From the NCBI GenBank assembly GCA_947489315.1, contig CANLCX010000002.1, positions 124,001-188,000 of the forward strand: 64,000 nt of DNA, in the 5' to 3' direction. Of this stretch, positions 1 through 11,118 are shown piece by piece; position 1 is the first letter of the stretch, and each line of letters starts with the position of its first letter. The notes under the pieces were generated by a model. It had not been told where the DNA came from. It was given only the letters and a program-made list of their open reading frames with translations, and did no database searches. Source of the stretch: an uncultured Sphingomonadaceae bacterium. Its GTDB lineage: Bacteria > Pseudomonadota > Alphaproteobacteria > Sphingomonadales > Sphingomonadaceae. A program made the translations under genes and the position numbers.

Positions 1-216
1 AAAGTGGATGAGGCTTATCATGAGTTTAGCTTCAAATCAGACGATATCTTGCTTTTTGGATCAGAAAGCACTGGCGTTCCCAATGATGTAAATCAACGCG
101 CCGATGAACGAATCACCATAAAGATGCAAAACGGCATGCGTTCATTGAACCTTGCCGTCTCTGCAGGCATGGCGCTAGGTGAAGCGCTCAAACAAACGGG
201 ACAATTTTCCAAATGA
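1..216 (+). CDS. trmL: tRNA (cytidine(34)-2'-O)-methyltransferase, C-terminal part
   Basis: The frame is open from the first base, so the gene begins before the window and only about 71 C-terminal residues are seen. They carry the SPOUT-class (SpoU family) knot motifs: LLFGSESTGVP, then the cofactor-binding segment MRSLNLAVSAGMALGEAL. The small single-domain enzymes of this family (TrmL/YibK) 2'-O-methylate the wobble base of tRNA-Leu isoacceptors with S-adenosylmethionine. The family is clear; TrmL rather than another small SpoU methylase is inferred from the short C-terminal end. The stop codon overlaps the hemF start in an ATGA, so the two genes are translationally coupled. Confidence 0.85.
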   Translation, partial: KVDEAYHEFSFKSDDILLFGSESTGVPNDVNQRADERITIKMQNGMRSLNLAVSAGMALGEALKQTGQFSK

Positions 217-1097
217 CGGCACAGCCTCCTATCCGAAAAAATGACCAGCCACTGGATGACCAGCAATTGCAAGCACAGACATGGTTCGCAAAACTGCGGG
301 ACGATATCTGCGCTGAATTTGAAGCAATCGAAGCCGAAGCGGGCAGTGATGCGCGGTTTGACTATCTGCCCTGGGATCGGAAAAACCCAGATGGCAGTCC
401 AGGCGGCGGTGGTGTTCGCGGAGTTATCAAGGGCAAAGTTTTTGAAAAAGCCGGCGTCAATATATCAACCGTTGATGGGACGTTTAGTGAGGAATTTGCC
501 AAATCCATTCACGGAGCGTCAGAAAATCCACATTTCTTCGCCACCGGCATTAGCCTTGTGGCCCATATGGCGAATCCGCATGTCCCTGCCGTTCATATGA
601 ACACGCGATTTCTGTGCACCACGAAGCGCTGGTTTGGTGGTGGCACTGATCTAAACCCGCCCATCCCTTATAACAAGGATACCGCAGATTTTCATGCAAG
701 GATGGAGCAAACCTGCGCCTCCCATGATCCAGACTATCATGCCAAATTTAAAAAATGGGCGGATGACTATTTCTATATCCCACATCGGCAAGTCCATCGC
801 GGCGTTGGCGGTATATTTTACGATCACCTTGAACTCGAATCAGATGACGACTTCGACAAGCACTTTGCCTTCACACAGGACGTAGGCCGCGCTTTTCTGG
901 ATATCTTCCCCAAACTGGTGCGGCGGCGTATGGGATTAGCTTGGACAGATGATGAAAAAGAGCAGCAACTGATCTGGCGGGGTCGCTATGCCGAATTTAA
1001 CTTAGTCTACGATCGCGGTACGACATTTGGATTGAAAACTGGCGGCAACGTCGATGCCATATTGATGAGTCTGCCACCCGAAGCGAAGTGGAGCTAA
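213..1097 (+). CDS. hemF: Oxygen-dependent coproporphyrinogen III oxidase
   Basis: This enzyme decarboxylates two propionates of coproporphyrinogen III to vinyl groups, giving protoporphyrinogen IX in cytosolic haem synthesis with O2. At 294 residues it has the usual HemF length (about 300). Family signatures are visible: a GGGGVRGVIKGKVFEKAGVN segment near residue 65, HMNTRF near 130 and VHRGVGGIFYDHL near 195. The start codon overlaps the trmL stop by four bases. A GNAT acetyltransferase follows after four bases, so the three genes look like one transcript. Aerobic HemF fits the aerobic lifestyle suggested by the rest of the window. Confidence 0.97.
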   Translation: MTAQPPIRKNDQPLDDQQLQAQTWFAKLRDDICAEFEAIEAEAGSDARFDYLPWDRKNPDGSPGGGGVRGVIKGKVFEKAGVNISTVDGTFSEEFAKSIHGASENPHFFATGISLVAHMANPHVPAVHMNTRFLCTTKRWFGGGTDLNPPIPYNKDTADFHARMEQTCASHDPDYHAKFKKWADDYFYIPHRQVHRGVGGIFYDHLELESDDDFDKHFAFTQDVGRAFLDIFPKLVRRRMGLAWTDDEKEQQLIWRGRYAEFNLVYDRGTTFGLKTGGNVDAILMSLPPEAKWS

Positions 1098-1101
1098 TCC
1101 T

Positions 1102-1680
1102 TTGACGATGATCCCCGTCCCCGATGGCCACTTGGCAGATATTGTGACTCATTTGGAAATGACTGCAAAGCCGGTGATTACGCGGAAGGATTCGTCCCTT
1201 TCGGTCAAGGCATGGAAACAGCCGGACCCGGACGCCTATCTGACGCTGTTCCGTAAAGTGGGCGAACCATGGCTTTGGCAATCGCGATTATTGATGAGCA
1301 CCGAGGAACTTACCGCTGCTATCCGGCATCCTGATGTCGAGATTTTTCTCGTTCAGCAGGACGAACGGCACGTTGGTTTTATCGAGCTGGATTTCCGTGA
1401 GGCTGGCCAATGCGAAATCGGGTTTTTCGGGCTGATACCCGAGCTAAATGGTCAAGGCCATGGCCGCTGGCTCATGGCAGAGACGTTAACCAAGGCGTGG
1501 CGTGAAGGGATCAAGCGAGTTTGGCTGCACACCTGCACATTGGATTCGCCGCGTGCCATGATCTTTTATCTAAATTCCGGCTTTGTCGCCTATAAGCGCG
1601 AGATAGGGATTGGTCCCGACCAGCGCTTAACTGGCGTTCTGCCGATGGATGCGGGCCCGCATATTCCAATTATCAACTAA
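1102..1680 (+). CDS. GNAT-family N-acetyltransferase
   Basis: A 192-residue acetyl-CoA-dependent acetyltransferase of the GNAT fold; the substrate is unknown. The acetyl-CoA-binding motif A is seen as LIPELNGQGHGRWLM near residue 115, preceded by a beta-strand with the FIELDFRE pattern, and motif B follows with ARAMIFYLNSGF-like residues (DSPRAMIFYLNSGF). I chose the TTG start at 1102 because a GGAG sequence lies eight bases upstream; the next in-frame ATG at 1108 is 14 bases from it. It follows hemF by four bases and its end overlaps by eight bases the end of the convergent membrane-protein gene. The fold is certain, the function is not. Confidence 0.85.
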   Translation: MTMIPVPDGHLADIVTHLEMTAKPVITRKDSSLSVKAWKQPDPDAYLTLFRKVGEPWLWQSRLLMSTEELTAAIRHPDVEIFLVQQDERHVGFIELDFREAGQCEIGFFGLIPELNGQGHGRWLMAETLTKAWREGIKRVWLHTCTLDSPRAMIFYLNSGFVAYKREIGIGPDQRLTGVLPMDAGPHIPIIN

Positions 1681-2425
1681 AAACCTCAGCGACGTCAGAG
1701 CCTTTGCCAGTCAATTGATAGTAGATGGATCCGATTACTACCGTGAACAAAACCTGCAGAGCAGCCCCGCCAAGCGCGGAAACAAGGTTCTCGATCAGCG
1801 GCCAACCTTCACCACCTGTGGCAAGTCCGGTAACAACTCCGATAAGCATCTGAATAACCCCAACCGTGATCGCCCCGATAATCGCGATGATAAGGATCAA
1901 CAAAAGGATAGAAAAGCCATTGTCTTTTGTATGGTCCCAGCTTTTTTTCACGGCTTCGAGAGGATTTTTTTCTCCGCGGTCGGCGATGATGATCGGCACC
2001 AATACCAAACGGCAGGCGACATATAGTCCCGGAATGACAAGCAATAGAAAACCAGCAAATGTTGCTAGTCCCGTTAAAATATTGGCAAGCAAGAATATCA
2101 GGAACAGCCGCATTGCTTTGCTCAAATCGTCTGCCACTGTTCCACTATGCGAAGGAGCAATGGTAAAAAAGATGACGAACCCGCCAAAACTGATCAACAG
2201 GTTCGATAGAATGATCGCCACTGCATTCTCGCTAAAAAATGTCGAATATGCCGCAGTAATCGCATTTAGATCTTCCGTACCTGACAGAACGGGTTGCCCT
2301 ACAAATTGAGCCATCAATAATGTTGGCAGGAACACAAAAACACCGGCTATCGCCAGAATGGCTTCCTTATGATCACGCAATAATGCCATCGCACCATTCC
2401 AGCATTGCATATAATTCAGCTTCAT
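1673..2425 (-). CDS. Multi-pass membrane protein (glycerophosphodiester-phosphodiesterase membrane-domain-like)
   Basis: A 250-residue integral membrane protein with about five or six hydrophobic segments, at roughly residues 22-42, 70-92, 105-135, 170-200 and 220-240. The pattern of long hydrophobic stretches joined by a conserved-looking basic loop (LEAVKKSWDHTKDN near residue 158) is typical of small uncharacterised membrane proteins related to the membrane domain of glycerophosphoryl diester phosphodiesterases. No catalytic motif is visible. It is transcribed alone, convergent with the GNAT gene and divergent from lipB. I cannot assign a function. Confidence 0.7.
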   Translation of the reverse strand: MKLNYMQCWNGAMALLRDHKEAILAIAGVFVFLPTLLMAQFVGQPVLSGTEDLNAITAAYSTFFSENAVAIILSNLLISFGGFVIFFTIAPSHSGTVADDLSKAMRLFLIFLLANILTGLATFAGFLLLVIPGLYVACRLVLVPIIIADRGEKNPLEAVKKSWDHTKDNGFSILLLILIIAIIGAITVGVIQMLIGVVTGLATGGEGWPLIENLVSALGGAALQVLFTVVIGSIYYQLTGKGSDVAEVFS

Positions 2426-2499
2426 TGGCTTAACTCTCAGGTTTGAATTTCATCAAGCGCACCCTTGCCACCGGTGCGTCAATTGTGCACGGAAATTTT

Positions 2500-3147
2500 A
2501 TGACCAACTTGTTCGACATTGAATGGCGCATCAGCGATAAGCAAATCGCCTATCCCGACGCCTTGTCGGAAATGGAAGAGCGCAACGCCGCAATTTATCT
2601 GGGCCAGCTCCCCGAACTCATCTGGTTGCTGGAACATCCGCCGCTTTATACTGCAGGAACCAGCTCTGATCCCGCCGAATTGCTGAGCCAGGATTTTCCA
2701 GTTTATGAAACCGGCAGGGGCGGGCGGCATACCTATCATGGCCCGGGTCAAAGAGTCGGTTACATTATGCTCAATCTGAAAAAGCGTCAGGCAGACGTGC
2801 GCAATTACGTGCACGCTTTGGAAGATTGGGTGATCGAGGCGCTTGCGGAATTTGGCGTTAGTGCCCGGGCCGTTGAAGGGCGTGTCGGAATTTGGTGCGA
2901 TACACCGCAAGGCCAGGAAGCAAAGATCGGTGCGATCGGTATTCGCATCCGCAAATGGGTTACAATGCACGGTTTTTCAGTAAACATCGATCCCGATCTC
3001 AGCCATTTTGGCGGCATCGTTCCCTGCGGGATAAGTGAGTATCCCGTGACCAGTCTAAGGCAGCTGGGCATAGCAGCTACCCTAGATGATTTCGACGCGG
3101 CACTCAAAAAAACTGCACCGGCTTTTCTCTCGGCAATTGATAAATAG
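2500..3147 (+). CDS. lipB: Lipoyl(octanoyl) transferase
   Basis: LipB moves octanoate from acyl carrier protein to the lipoyl domains of 2-oxoacid dehydrogenases and GcvH. The family signature [17 protein letters not shown] lies near residue 75, the catalytic lysine sits in [11 protein letters not shown] near 145, and the catalytic cysteine in GIVPCGI near 175. The frame is open from 2443, but the ATG at 2500 with an upstream GGA gives 215 residues, the normal family length, whereas the longer form would add an unsupported N-terminus. It is divergent from the membrane-protein gene. Confidence 0.95.
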   Translation: MTNLFDIEWRISDKQIAYPDALSEMEERNAAIYLGQLPELIWLLEHPPLYTAGTSSDPAELLSQDFPVYETGRGGRHTYHGPGQRVGYIMLNLKKRQADVRNYVHALEDWVIEALAEFGVSARAVEGRVGIWCDTPQGQEAKIGAIGIRIRKWVTMHGFSVNIDPDLSHFGGIVPCGISEYPVTSLRQLGIAATLDDFDAALKKTAPAFLSAIDK

Positions 3148-3191
3148 ACGCGAAGCGATATGGTCATCGCCAAATCAGGTTAGGAAAAATA

Positions 3192-3443
3192 ATGATTAAA
3201 CTAGTTAAAGCCTCAGCGTTGGTCTTGGCAATGACATCCGTAGCGGCATGTTCGGGCGATCCGGAAGCACCAGAGGCCGATACGGTCACTGAAACCCGCA
3301 TGGATGAAGTCGATGTCATTGATGGGACCATCAGTGACGACATGGTCGATGTAGATGCACAAGCAACCGGCGATGAGCTTGCCGAAGGCGCCGATGAAGA
3401 CGGCAAAACTGCTGACAATGACAAGCAAGATTCCGAAGAATGA
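3192..3443 (+). CDS. Small acidic lipoprotein
   Basis: An 83-residue protein starting with a lysine-containing, hydrophobic signal peptide that ends in a lipobox, SVAAC (Cys20). The remainder is almost purely hydrophilic, has no aromatic residue, and is dominated by Asp and Glu, so the mature protein should be disordered and strongly acidic. The start has an AGGA ribosome site seven bases upstream. It sits between lipB and the convergent queE, whose stop is four bases away. I do not recognise a family. Lipidation and export are inferred from the lipobox; the gene is supported by start, signal and composition. Confidence 0.7.
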   Translation: MIKLVKASALVLAMTSVAACSGDPEAPEADTVTETRMDEVDVIDGTISDDMVDVDAQATGDELAEGADEDGKTADNDKQDSEE

Positions 3444-3447
3444 TAGG

Positions 3448-4092
3448 CTAAGCCAGACCCAATATCTTGTGAGTTTGCAGGGATAGCCGCCATTTCGGAT
3501 GGGCCTGCACAAAGGCAATCGCTGTCTGCAAATTGGCTTCATTAGCCGCTTCATCCAAACGCGCATCCATGGGCTGCAGCAAGTGATTGGCAAAATCCCA
3601 ATCCTGCATCGCTTCCCAATCGCTTCCGGATTGCGGCCAGACCAGTTTCAATTCATCTCCGGAGCGCTGTATCGTTTCGCTACCCGCTTTTGGGCTGATG
3701 CAAATCCAGTCGATTGAACGCGGCACCGCGAGCGTGCCGTTGGATTCAATAGCGATTTCAAATCCGGCAGAATGAAGTGTGTCGATCAAAGCATCGTCAA
3801 CCTGTAACATCGGTTCGCCGCCCGTGAGTACAACAAAACGATTATCTTCGCCCTCACCCCAGGTTGCTGATATTGCAGCAGCAAGCGCAGCAGCATCTTT
3901 AAAACGTCCGCCGCCATCGCCGTCCATACCGACAAAATCTGTATCGCAAAATTGGCAAACGGCTGAAGCACGGTCTTTTTCCAGACCTGACCACAAATTA
4001 CATCCGGCGAAGCGAGTGAATACGGCTCGGCGCCCGGCCTGCACCCCCTCCCCCTGCAAGGTCAGGAACATTTCCTTGACGGCATAGCTCAT
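3448..4092 (-). CDS. queE: 7-carboxy-7-deazaguanine synthase
   Basis: QueE is a radical-SAM enzyme that converts 6-carboxy-tetrahydropterin to 7-carboxy-7-deazaguanine in queuosine synthesis. The cluster-binding cysteines occur in the CX14CX2C arrangement of the proteobacterial type (Cys31 in FAGCNLWSG, then CQFC), not in the usual CX3CX2C of radical-SAM proteins. VLTGGEPMLQ near residue 88 is the SAM-binding GGE motif. Length is 214 residues. Its ATG overlaps the queC stop in an ATGA, so queC-queE are a coupled pair. The other genes of the pathway (queD, folE) are not in the window. Confidence 0.96.
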   Translation of the reverse strand: MSYAVKEMFLTLQGEGVQAGRRAVFTRFAGCNLWSGLEKDRASAVCQFCDTDFVGMDGDGGGRFKDAAALAAAISATWGEGEDNRFVVLTGGEPMLQVDDALIDTLHSAGFEIAIESNGTLAVPRSIDWICISPKAGSETIQRSGDELKLVWPQSGSDWEAMQDWDFANHLLQPMDARLDEAANEANLQTAIAFVQAHPKWRLSLQTHKILGLA

Positions 4093-4778
4093 GGTACCAG
4101 TGCATAGCGGGTGGGGTCTGCAATACCTGCCTCTTCAAAACCCTTTTGACGCAACCGGCAACTGTCGCAGAATCCACAATGCAAATTGCCTTCCGCCGGA
4201 TCATAGCATGACCAGCTTAGCGCCGGATCGATATCCAGCCGCCGCGCTTCCTTGGCGATATCTGCTTTGGTCATATATTGCAGAGGTGTCTGTATCGTGA
4301 AACCACTGCCCTGATCGCCCGCTTTGGTTGCGAGGTCAGCGAGCCTCTCAAATCCCTCGATAAATTCAGGTCGGCAATCCGGATAGCCGGAATAGTCCAG
4401 CGCATTGACCCCGATGAAAATATCTCTGGCATCACGAGCTTCTGCCAGGCCAAGCGTCAGCGAAAGAAAAATCAAGTTGCGCGCGGGCACGTAGGTCACT
4501 GGAATATCATTGGTGACACCGGATTTGGGCACATCAATATCATCCGTCAAAGCAGAACCGCCAAAGCGGCTGAGGTCGAGTGGCAGGATGATATGCTCGC
4601 CAACATCGAGTTTCGCCGCGATCTGAACAGCGGATTGGAGCTCAATTTTGTGCCGCTGATTATAGTCAATGGTCAGCGCGACGATATCATAGCCCTGCTC
4701 CCGCGCCATCGCGGCAGATACCATGGAGTCGAGTCCGCCGGACAGCAGGACAATGGCTTTTTTTCGATCTTGAGACAT
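4089..4778 (-). CDS. queC: 7-cyano-7-deazaguanine synthase
   Basis: QueC uses ATP and ammonia to turn 7-carboxy-7-deazaguanine into preQ0. The PP-loop motif LLSGGLDSM is at residues 10-18, and the zinc site shows C near 185 followed by CGFCDSC. The ATG at 4778 gives 229 residues and the standard N-terminus just ahead of the PP-loop. The frame stays open up to 4880, but that extension would translate through a strong intrinsic terminator at 4857-4893, so I reject it. A GGGGCGGG sequence just before the ATG could serve as ribosome site. Queuosine genes are often riboswitch-controlled, but I see no preQ1 aptamer in 4779-4856. Confidence 0.95.
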   Translation of the reverse strand: MSQDRKKAIVLLSGGLDSMVSAAMAREQGYDIVALTIDYNQRHKIELQSAVQIAAKLDVGEHIILPLDLSRFGGSALTDDIDVPKSGVTNDIPVTYVPARNLIFLSLTLGLAEARDARDIFIGVNALDYSGYPDCRPEFIEGFERLADLATKAGDQGSGFTIQTPLQYMTKADIAKEARRLDIDPALSWSCYDPAEGNLHCGFCDSCRLRQKGFEEAGIADPTRYALVP

Positions 4779-4856
4779 GCCCGCCCCGCTAATCCTCTTC
4801 GCGGCGACAATCAAGTATTCTGGCAAGCATTCAAGCAACATTTGACGGCAAGTGCC

Positions 4857-4893
4857 AAAAAAATAGGGCCGCAGCTTCATCGAAGCGCGGCCC
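4857..4893 (-). terminator. Strong intrinsic terminator upstream of queC
   Basis: The stem GGGCCGC plus GCTTC pairs with GAAGC plus GCGGCCC around a three-base loop, with a single bulged base, giving 12 pairs. On the minus strand it is followed by TATTTTTTT. It ends whatever transcript comes from the small-RNA region or the secreted-protein gene and separates it from queC. Confidence 0.85.
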
Positions 4894-4963
4894 AGTTAGG
4901 CTTCTAGTTCAAGCCAAAAGGGAGGAAGTCATGCCTAAGCATGATTTTTATGGCTTAGCAGAA
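4857..4963 (-). ncRNA. Predicted small RNA with anti-Shine-Dalgarno linker
   Basis: This gene-free stretch has the full architecture of a small RNA gene. A promoter-like TTGAAG (4992-4997) and TATTTA (4970-4975), 16 bases apart, precede it. The RNA would fold as hairpin 1 (4941-4961 region, CTAAGC...GCTTAG core), an unpaired linker containing CUUCCUCCC (4919-4929), hairpin 2 (GGCTT/AAGCC) and a terminator hairpin with a uridine run. Linkers of this C-rich type pair with ribosome-binding sites in known alphaproteobacterial small RNAs. Nothing here codes on this strand. The structure is what I see; the function is inference, and no family is assigned. The same region could instead be the 3' end of the upstream gene's transcript. 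Confidence 0.5.
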
Positions 4964-4969
4964 ACATGG

Positions 4970-4997
4970 TAAATATTTGGTTAACGCTCGACTTCAA
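4970..4997 (-). promoter_or_regulatory. Putative promoter of the predicted small RNA
   Basis: On the minus strand TTGAAG and TATTTA are separated by 16 bases, close to the sigma-70-type consensus. A start site six or seven bases further on falls exactly before the first predicted hairpin, at about 4963. It lies directly downstream of the stop of the secreted-protein gene. Confidence 0.35.
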
Positions 4998-5007
4998 AAG
5001 CCTAAAC

Positions 5008-5415
5008 TCAGCAGGTGCCCGTTCTGCGACCTTCAACATTGAAGGAAAATGGAGCATTGCCTTCTATGCCTTGTGACTGAATCTGCACCAATCCACTGGA
5101 TTCGCGCTTGATTGTCGTCACTCCATGATCGGAACTGCCACATTTATAGCTAACACGGACACTATTCGGCGTATCTTGAATAACATAGCGCGAACAGGTC
5201 GTTCCGCGATGTTGAATTTGTAGTAATATTCCGGGATCGCCGAGACAGACTTTCCTGCCAGCATCCTCAGAACCGCGAGCTTTCAGCGTCCATTCACCCT
5301 TTTGTAGATTGTCGAGAAGCGCTAATTCAGGAGCCTGAGCCGGCGCTGAAACAGAAAATGCCAGAAATGCTGCAGTCGATGCGCTGATAGTCTTTATCAG
5401 TGTGATGCCCTTCAT
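5008..5415 (-). CDS. Exported DUF3617-like protein
   Basis: A 135-residue protein with a signal peptide (hydrophobic residues 8-27, cleavage after SAPAQA). The mature part holds four cysteines, including KVCLGDPG and the C-terminal GTC, likely forming disulfides in the periplasm. The layout WTLKARG near the N-terminus, a central VCLGDPGILLQ segment and a late VEGRRTGTC resembles the DUF3617 proteins that are abundant in sphingomonads; no function is known for them. The ATG follows an AGGGA sequence about six bases upstream. It is a single gene, with a terminator about 115 bases after its stop. Confidence 0.65.
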   Translation of the reverse strand: MKGITLIKTISASTAAFLAFSVSAPAQAPELALLDNLQKGEWTLKARGSEDAGRKVCLGDPGILLQIQHRGTTCSRYVIQDTPNSVRVSYKCGSSDHGVTTIKRESSGLVQIQSQGIEGNAPFSFNVEGRRTGTC

Positions 5416-5565
5416 TCCCTGATCCCTTTCTTTTCCAATAAAAACGGAAAATCCGCTTCATCGTTTAGTTAGTGTATGATTATGGCGATTATCGCGCCCA
5501 ATTGCGGCGATGAATTGTATGATTTGGACAGATTTTAGGAAAAATCCAGAAATCTCAATGCAAAT

Positions 5566-6480
5566 TCAATTATTTAAGCTTGCACTGGAGATAATGAATT
5601 TCTTGCTACAAAACGCACAATCGATTGAGATTGTGCCATCCTCGCTAACCATATCCTCCTTATCTTCTTTTGGGAATCGTGCGATTACGTCCCGGATATG
5701 ATCTTCATTACAGCGGCAACCCTTAACGAGCGGTTTACCGCTCAAAACCCTCACTTCGTCGCTCTCACTAAATAAACGCCACAGCAAATCTTCCAGCGGT
5801 AGACCAGCATCAATAAGTTCTTCGGCCTGAACACTGCCGCCCATGATCGCAACATGCTCCCATTCCGGGTGGTTCATGCGGACGTGCAGCCGTTCTTTGC
5901 CTTCCTCCCCATCTGGAAGATGTTGGACCAGCAAGCCGCCAGCAGTCATTCTGTTGCCGTCCGTCTCAAGCGCAACGCGAATGACAGTCGGTATTTGCTC
6001 GGACTGCATAAAATAACTTTGTACAGCCTCAGCCAGGCTCGCGCCTTCCAGCGGTACAATACCCTGCGAACGTCCGCGTGGTTTGGGATGATCAAAGGTA
6101 ATCGCCAGATAGCCCTTGCCGAATAGAGCCATCAGGCTGGGTTCTAGCGGCTGGCTCGCAAGCCGTTCGGCATCAAACTGAACATAGCCGCGTACGTCGC
6201 CATCCTTATAGTCGCAAGCTAGCAAACTGATGACGCCGCTCTCGGTCTGGGCCTGCAAAGTTAGCTGCGCGTCTTCCTCTTTTAGAAGAGCACCCAGTAA
6301 AGATGTTAGACACACCGCTTCGGCCAGCAGGGATTTAATTTGCGAAGGATAATTATGGGCAGACAATATATCGTCGAGCACGGGACCAAGTCGTACGGCC
6401 CTACCTCGGCAATGTTTTGAGGGGATCGAAAAGGATAAGTTTTTATCAATCAACGTCGGAATATCTGAATTTGCAGCCAT
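5566..6480 (-). CDS. hslO: Redox-regulated chaperone Hsp33
   Basis: Hsp33 is a cytosolic holdase activated by oxidative unfolding. The 304-residue protein ends in the zinc redox switch: CRCN near residue 262 and CAFC near 294, which release zinc and form disulfides on peroxide or bleach stress. The body has the expected Hsp33 N-terminal domain. Its ATG shares one base with the argF stop (TGATG), making it the last gene of an argD-argF-hslO operon, an order common in alphaproteobacteria. No terminator is evident after its stop. Confidence 0.96.
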   Translation of the reverse strand: MAANSDIPTLIDKNLSFSIPSKHCRGRAVRLGPVLDDILSAHNYPSQIKSLLAEAVCLTSLLGALLKEEDAQLTLQAQTESGVISLLACDYKDGDVRGYVQFDAERLASQPLEPSLMALFGKGYLAITFDHPKPRGRSQGIVPLEGASLAEAVQSYFMQSEQIPTVIRVALETDGNRMTAGGLLVQHLPDGEEGKERLHVRMNHPEWEHVAIMGGSVQAEELIDAGLPLEDLLWRLFSESDEVRVLSGKPLVKGCRCNEDHIRDVIARFPKEDKEDMVSEDGTISIDCAFCSKKFIISSASLNN

Positions 6481-7406
6481 CAGATTTGACCAAAGACCCA
6501 GCGCAGAACGGATTTCTGTGCGTGAATACGATTCTCCGCTTCATCCCAAACCAATGACTGCGGGCCATCAATGACGGATGGCATAACCTCTTCACCGCGA
6601 TGAGCGGGAAGGCAGTGCAAAAATACGGCATCAGCTTTGGCTTTTTCCATAATCACATCATTGACCTGAAACGGCATCATAGCCTCTATCTTGGCTTCGG
6701 CATGCGCCTGCCCCATCGATACCCACGTATCGGCGACAACCACATCAGCGCCGGCTGCGGCTTCCATTGCATCACGGAACACGGTGATGTTGGCGCCAGC
6801 TGCCTGCGCCGCCGTAATGAAGCTCTGGTCCGGATCATAGCCTTCCGGGCAACCAATTCGTACGTTGTATTTCATCAAGCCTGCGGCCTCAACGATGCTG
6901 TTGAGAACATTGTTGCTATCGCCCAACCATGCCACTTCCAGCCCCGGTAGCGCCTTACCATGTTCGATCAGGGTCAGCAGATCAGCGACGATCTGACACG
7001 GGTGCGACAAATCGGTCAGGCCGTTTATCACCGGCACACTGGCATTGGCCGCCAACTCTTCGATTTTGGCATGGTCGTCGGTACGGATCATGATCGCATC
7101 GCACATACGCGAAAGCACTTTGGCCGTATCAGCCACTGTCTCACCGCGCCCCAATTGCATCGACCCGCTATCCATCACGATGCTTGTCCCGCCCAATTGA
7201 CGGATCGCAATGTCGAACGACACGCGGGTTCTTGTACTGCTCTTTTCAAAGATCATCGCCAGAACGTGATCAGCAAGTGGCGCGTCTGCATCTACCTTGC
7301 CCTTGGGCCAGCTCTTACGGGCTTCCTTGCGTTCCATAGCATCGTTGATCATGGCGGCAAGCACATCGCCGCCGGCATCCGCTAGATTCAAGAAATGCTG
7401 GGTCAT
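6480..7406 (-). CDS. argF: Ornithine carbamoyltransferase
   Basis: This enzyme makes citrulline from ornithine and carbamoyl phosphate in arginine synthesis. The carbamoyl-phosphate motif SSTRTR lies at about residues 55-60, HPCQ near 135, the ornithine-side DSNNV near 160 and the catalytic HCLP near 265. Length, 308 residues, is normal for the anabolic enzyme. It overlaps argD upstream by four bases and hslO downstream by one, so all three are translationally coupled. Confidence 0.97.
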   Translation of the reverse strand: MTQHFLNLADAGGDVLAAMINDAMERKEARKSWPKGKVDADAPLADHVLAMIFEKSSTRTRVSFDIAIRQLGGTSIVMDSGSMQLGRGETVADTAKVLSRMCDAIMIRTDDHAKIEELAANASVPVINGLTDLSHPCQIVADLLTLIEHGKALPGLEVAWLGDSNNVLNSIVEAAGLMKYNVRIGCPEGYDPDQSFITAAQAAGANITVFRDAMEAAAGADVVVADTWVSMGQAHAEAKIEAMMPFQVNDVIMEKAKADAVFLHCLPAHRGEEVMPSVIDGPQSLVWDEAENRIHAQKSVLRWVFGQI

Positions 7407-8587
7407 GATTCAGGTGCCTGATAATCAGCGGCACCGGCTGATAATTTTTCGATAAACGTCGCAATATGGCTTTCGTCAATGTTGAGCGGCGGCAATATCC
7501 GCAAAGTATTGTCACCAGCCGCAACCGTCAGCAGTCCATGATGATCACGCAAATGCGCGACAAAGGAACGGGTTTCCCGAGTCATGGTGATACCGAGCAT
7601 CAAGCCGTGTCCCCGTACACCTGTGAACAGGGCAGGATAATTACCGATAAACTGCTCAATCGCGGCGCGTAGTTTTCCGCCGATGTCACGGACATGTTCC
7701 AGAAATTCATCATTGGCGACCACATCCCAGACCGCATTACCAGCGGCCATGGCCAACGGATTGCCGCCATAGGTTGAACCATGGGTGCCGGGGACCATGC
7801 CCCGAGCCGCTTCTTCGGTCGCTAGACAAGCGCCAAACGGAAAACCGCCGCCAATACCCTTTGCGCTCGCCATGATGTCTGGGGTTATGCCGTAAAGCTC
7901 GTGCGCATAAAGCGCTCCGGTTCGCGCAACGCCGCATTGCACTTCGTCGAGAACCAGCAAAATGCCATGCTTATCAGCCAAAGCACGCAGGCCTTTCATA
8001 AAGGCTTCCGATGCCGGACGCACGCCGCCCTCGCCCTGAATAGGTTCAACCAGGAAAGCAGCGGTTTTTGGGCCAATCGCGGCCTCCGCACCCTCTAGAT
8101 CATCAAAATCCACATATTTGAAGCCGCTAAGAAGCGGAGAAAAGCCATGGTGCATCTTCTCTTGGTTGGACGCGGAAATAGTCGCCATCGTCCGGCCATG
8201 AAACGCATTCTTGAATGTGATTATTTCAAACCGATCACTGCCCGCTGATTGATGATAGACCCGCGCAGCTTTGATCGCGCATTCAACCGCCTCGGCCCCG
8301 CTATTGGTGAAGAACACTGTGTCGGCAAAAGTTGTATCGACCAGTCTTTGCGCCAGTTTTTCGCCTTGCGGACTACCATAAAGATTTGACACATGCATCA
8401 GCGTCGCTGCCTGCTCTTGTATCGCCTTGGTCAAATGCGGGTGGCCATGACCCAAAAGGTTCACGGCAATGCCAGTGGCGAAATCAAGCGCGCGGCTGCC
8501 ATCTTCGGAAATCAGCCAGGCGCCCTCGCCTCGCACAGGACGAAAACCACACCGGGGATATACGGGCATGAGCGGGGTAATCGTCAT
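7403..8587 (-). CDS. argD: Acetylornithine/succinyldiaminopimelate aminotransferase
   Basis: A class-III PLP aminotransferase that converts N-acetylglutamate semialdehyde to N-acetylornithine and probably also serves lysine synthesis. LVLDEVQCG near residue 215 and the PLP lysine in [13 protein letters not shown] near 245 are diagnostic, with [11 protein letters not shown] near 275. The ATG at 8587 is preceded by GGAAGGAAAG and gives 394 residues; the open frame to 8731 would add 48 residues with no family match. It heads the argD-argF-hslO operon and is divergent from katG. Confidence 0.96.
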   Translation of the reverse strand: MTITPLMPVYPRCGFRPVRGEGAWLISEDGSRALDFATGIAVNLLGHGHPHLTKAIQEQAATLMHVSNLYGSPQGEKLAQRLVDTTFADTVFFTNSGAEAVECAIKAARVYHQSAGSDRFEIITFKNAFHGRTMATISASNQEKMHHGFSPLLSGFKYVDFDDLEGAEAAIGPKTAAFLVEPIQGEGGVRPASEAFMKGLRALADKHGILLVLDEVQCGVARTGALYAHELYGITPDIMASAKGIGGGFPFGACLATEEAARGMVPGTHGSTYGGNPLAMAAGNAVWDVVANDEFLEHVRDIGGKLRAAIEQFIGNYPALFTGVRGHGLMLGITMTRETRSFVAHLRDHHGLLTVAAGDNTLRILPPLNIDESHIATFIEKLSAGAADYQAPES

Positions 8588-8751
8588 CTTACTTTCCTTC
8601 CAAAAAATGGTCGCAGAAAAAACAGAAAAGGCGACCCGATTGGCCGCCTTCTTCAACTTGATCTTCTTATATGCATGAACAGGATAGCGGTCAATCATTG
8701 CAAAAGGTCGCAAACGATCTTTGACTGGCAATTGGCTTAATCGACTGAAAC

Positions 8752-11056
<2,305 letters not shown>

Positions 11057-11083
11057 GCAGGCCTTAGGGCTGCAGACTTAAAG

Positions 11084-11115
11084 ACGGCTCGCCGGGAAAC
11101 TGGCGAGCCGTTTTG
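11084..11115 (+). terminator. katG intrinsic terminator
   Basis: ACGGCTCGCC and GGCGAGCCGT form a ten-pair stem; the inner GG/CT extends it to a GAAA tetraloop, and TTTT follows. The core GCCGGGAAACTGGC recurs in the terminators of both TonB-dependent receptors further along. Confidence 0.95.
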
Positions 11116-11118
11116 CGT

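Noticed and set aside
4779-4856. preQ1 riboswitch before queC
   Set aside because: I looked for the short H-type pseudoknot pattern of preQ1 aptamers and did not see it; only the upstream terminator is strong.
4931-4972. Thirteen-codon open frame on the plus strand after GGGAGG
   Set aside because: The ribosome-like site and ATG are real in the sequence, but the same bases form hairpin arms and the C-rich linker of the predicted minus-strand small RNA; thirteen codons give no coding evidence.
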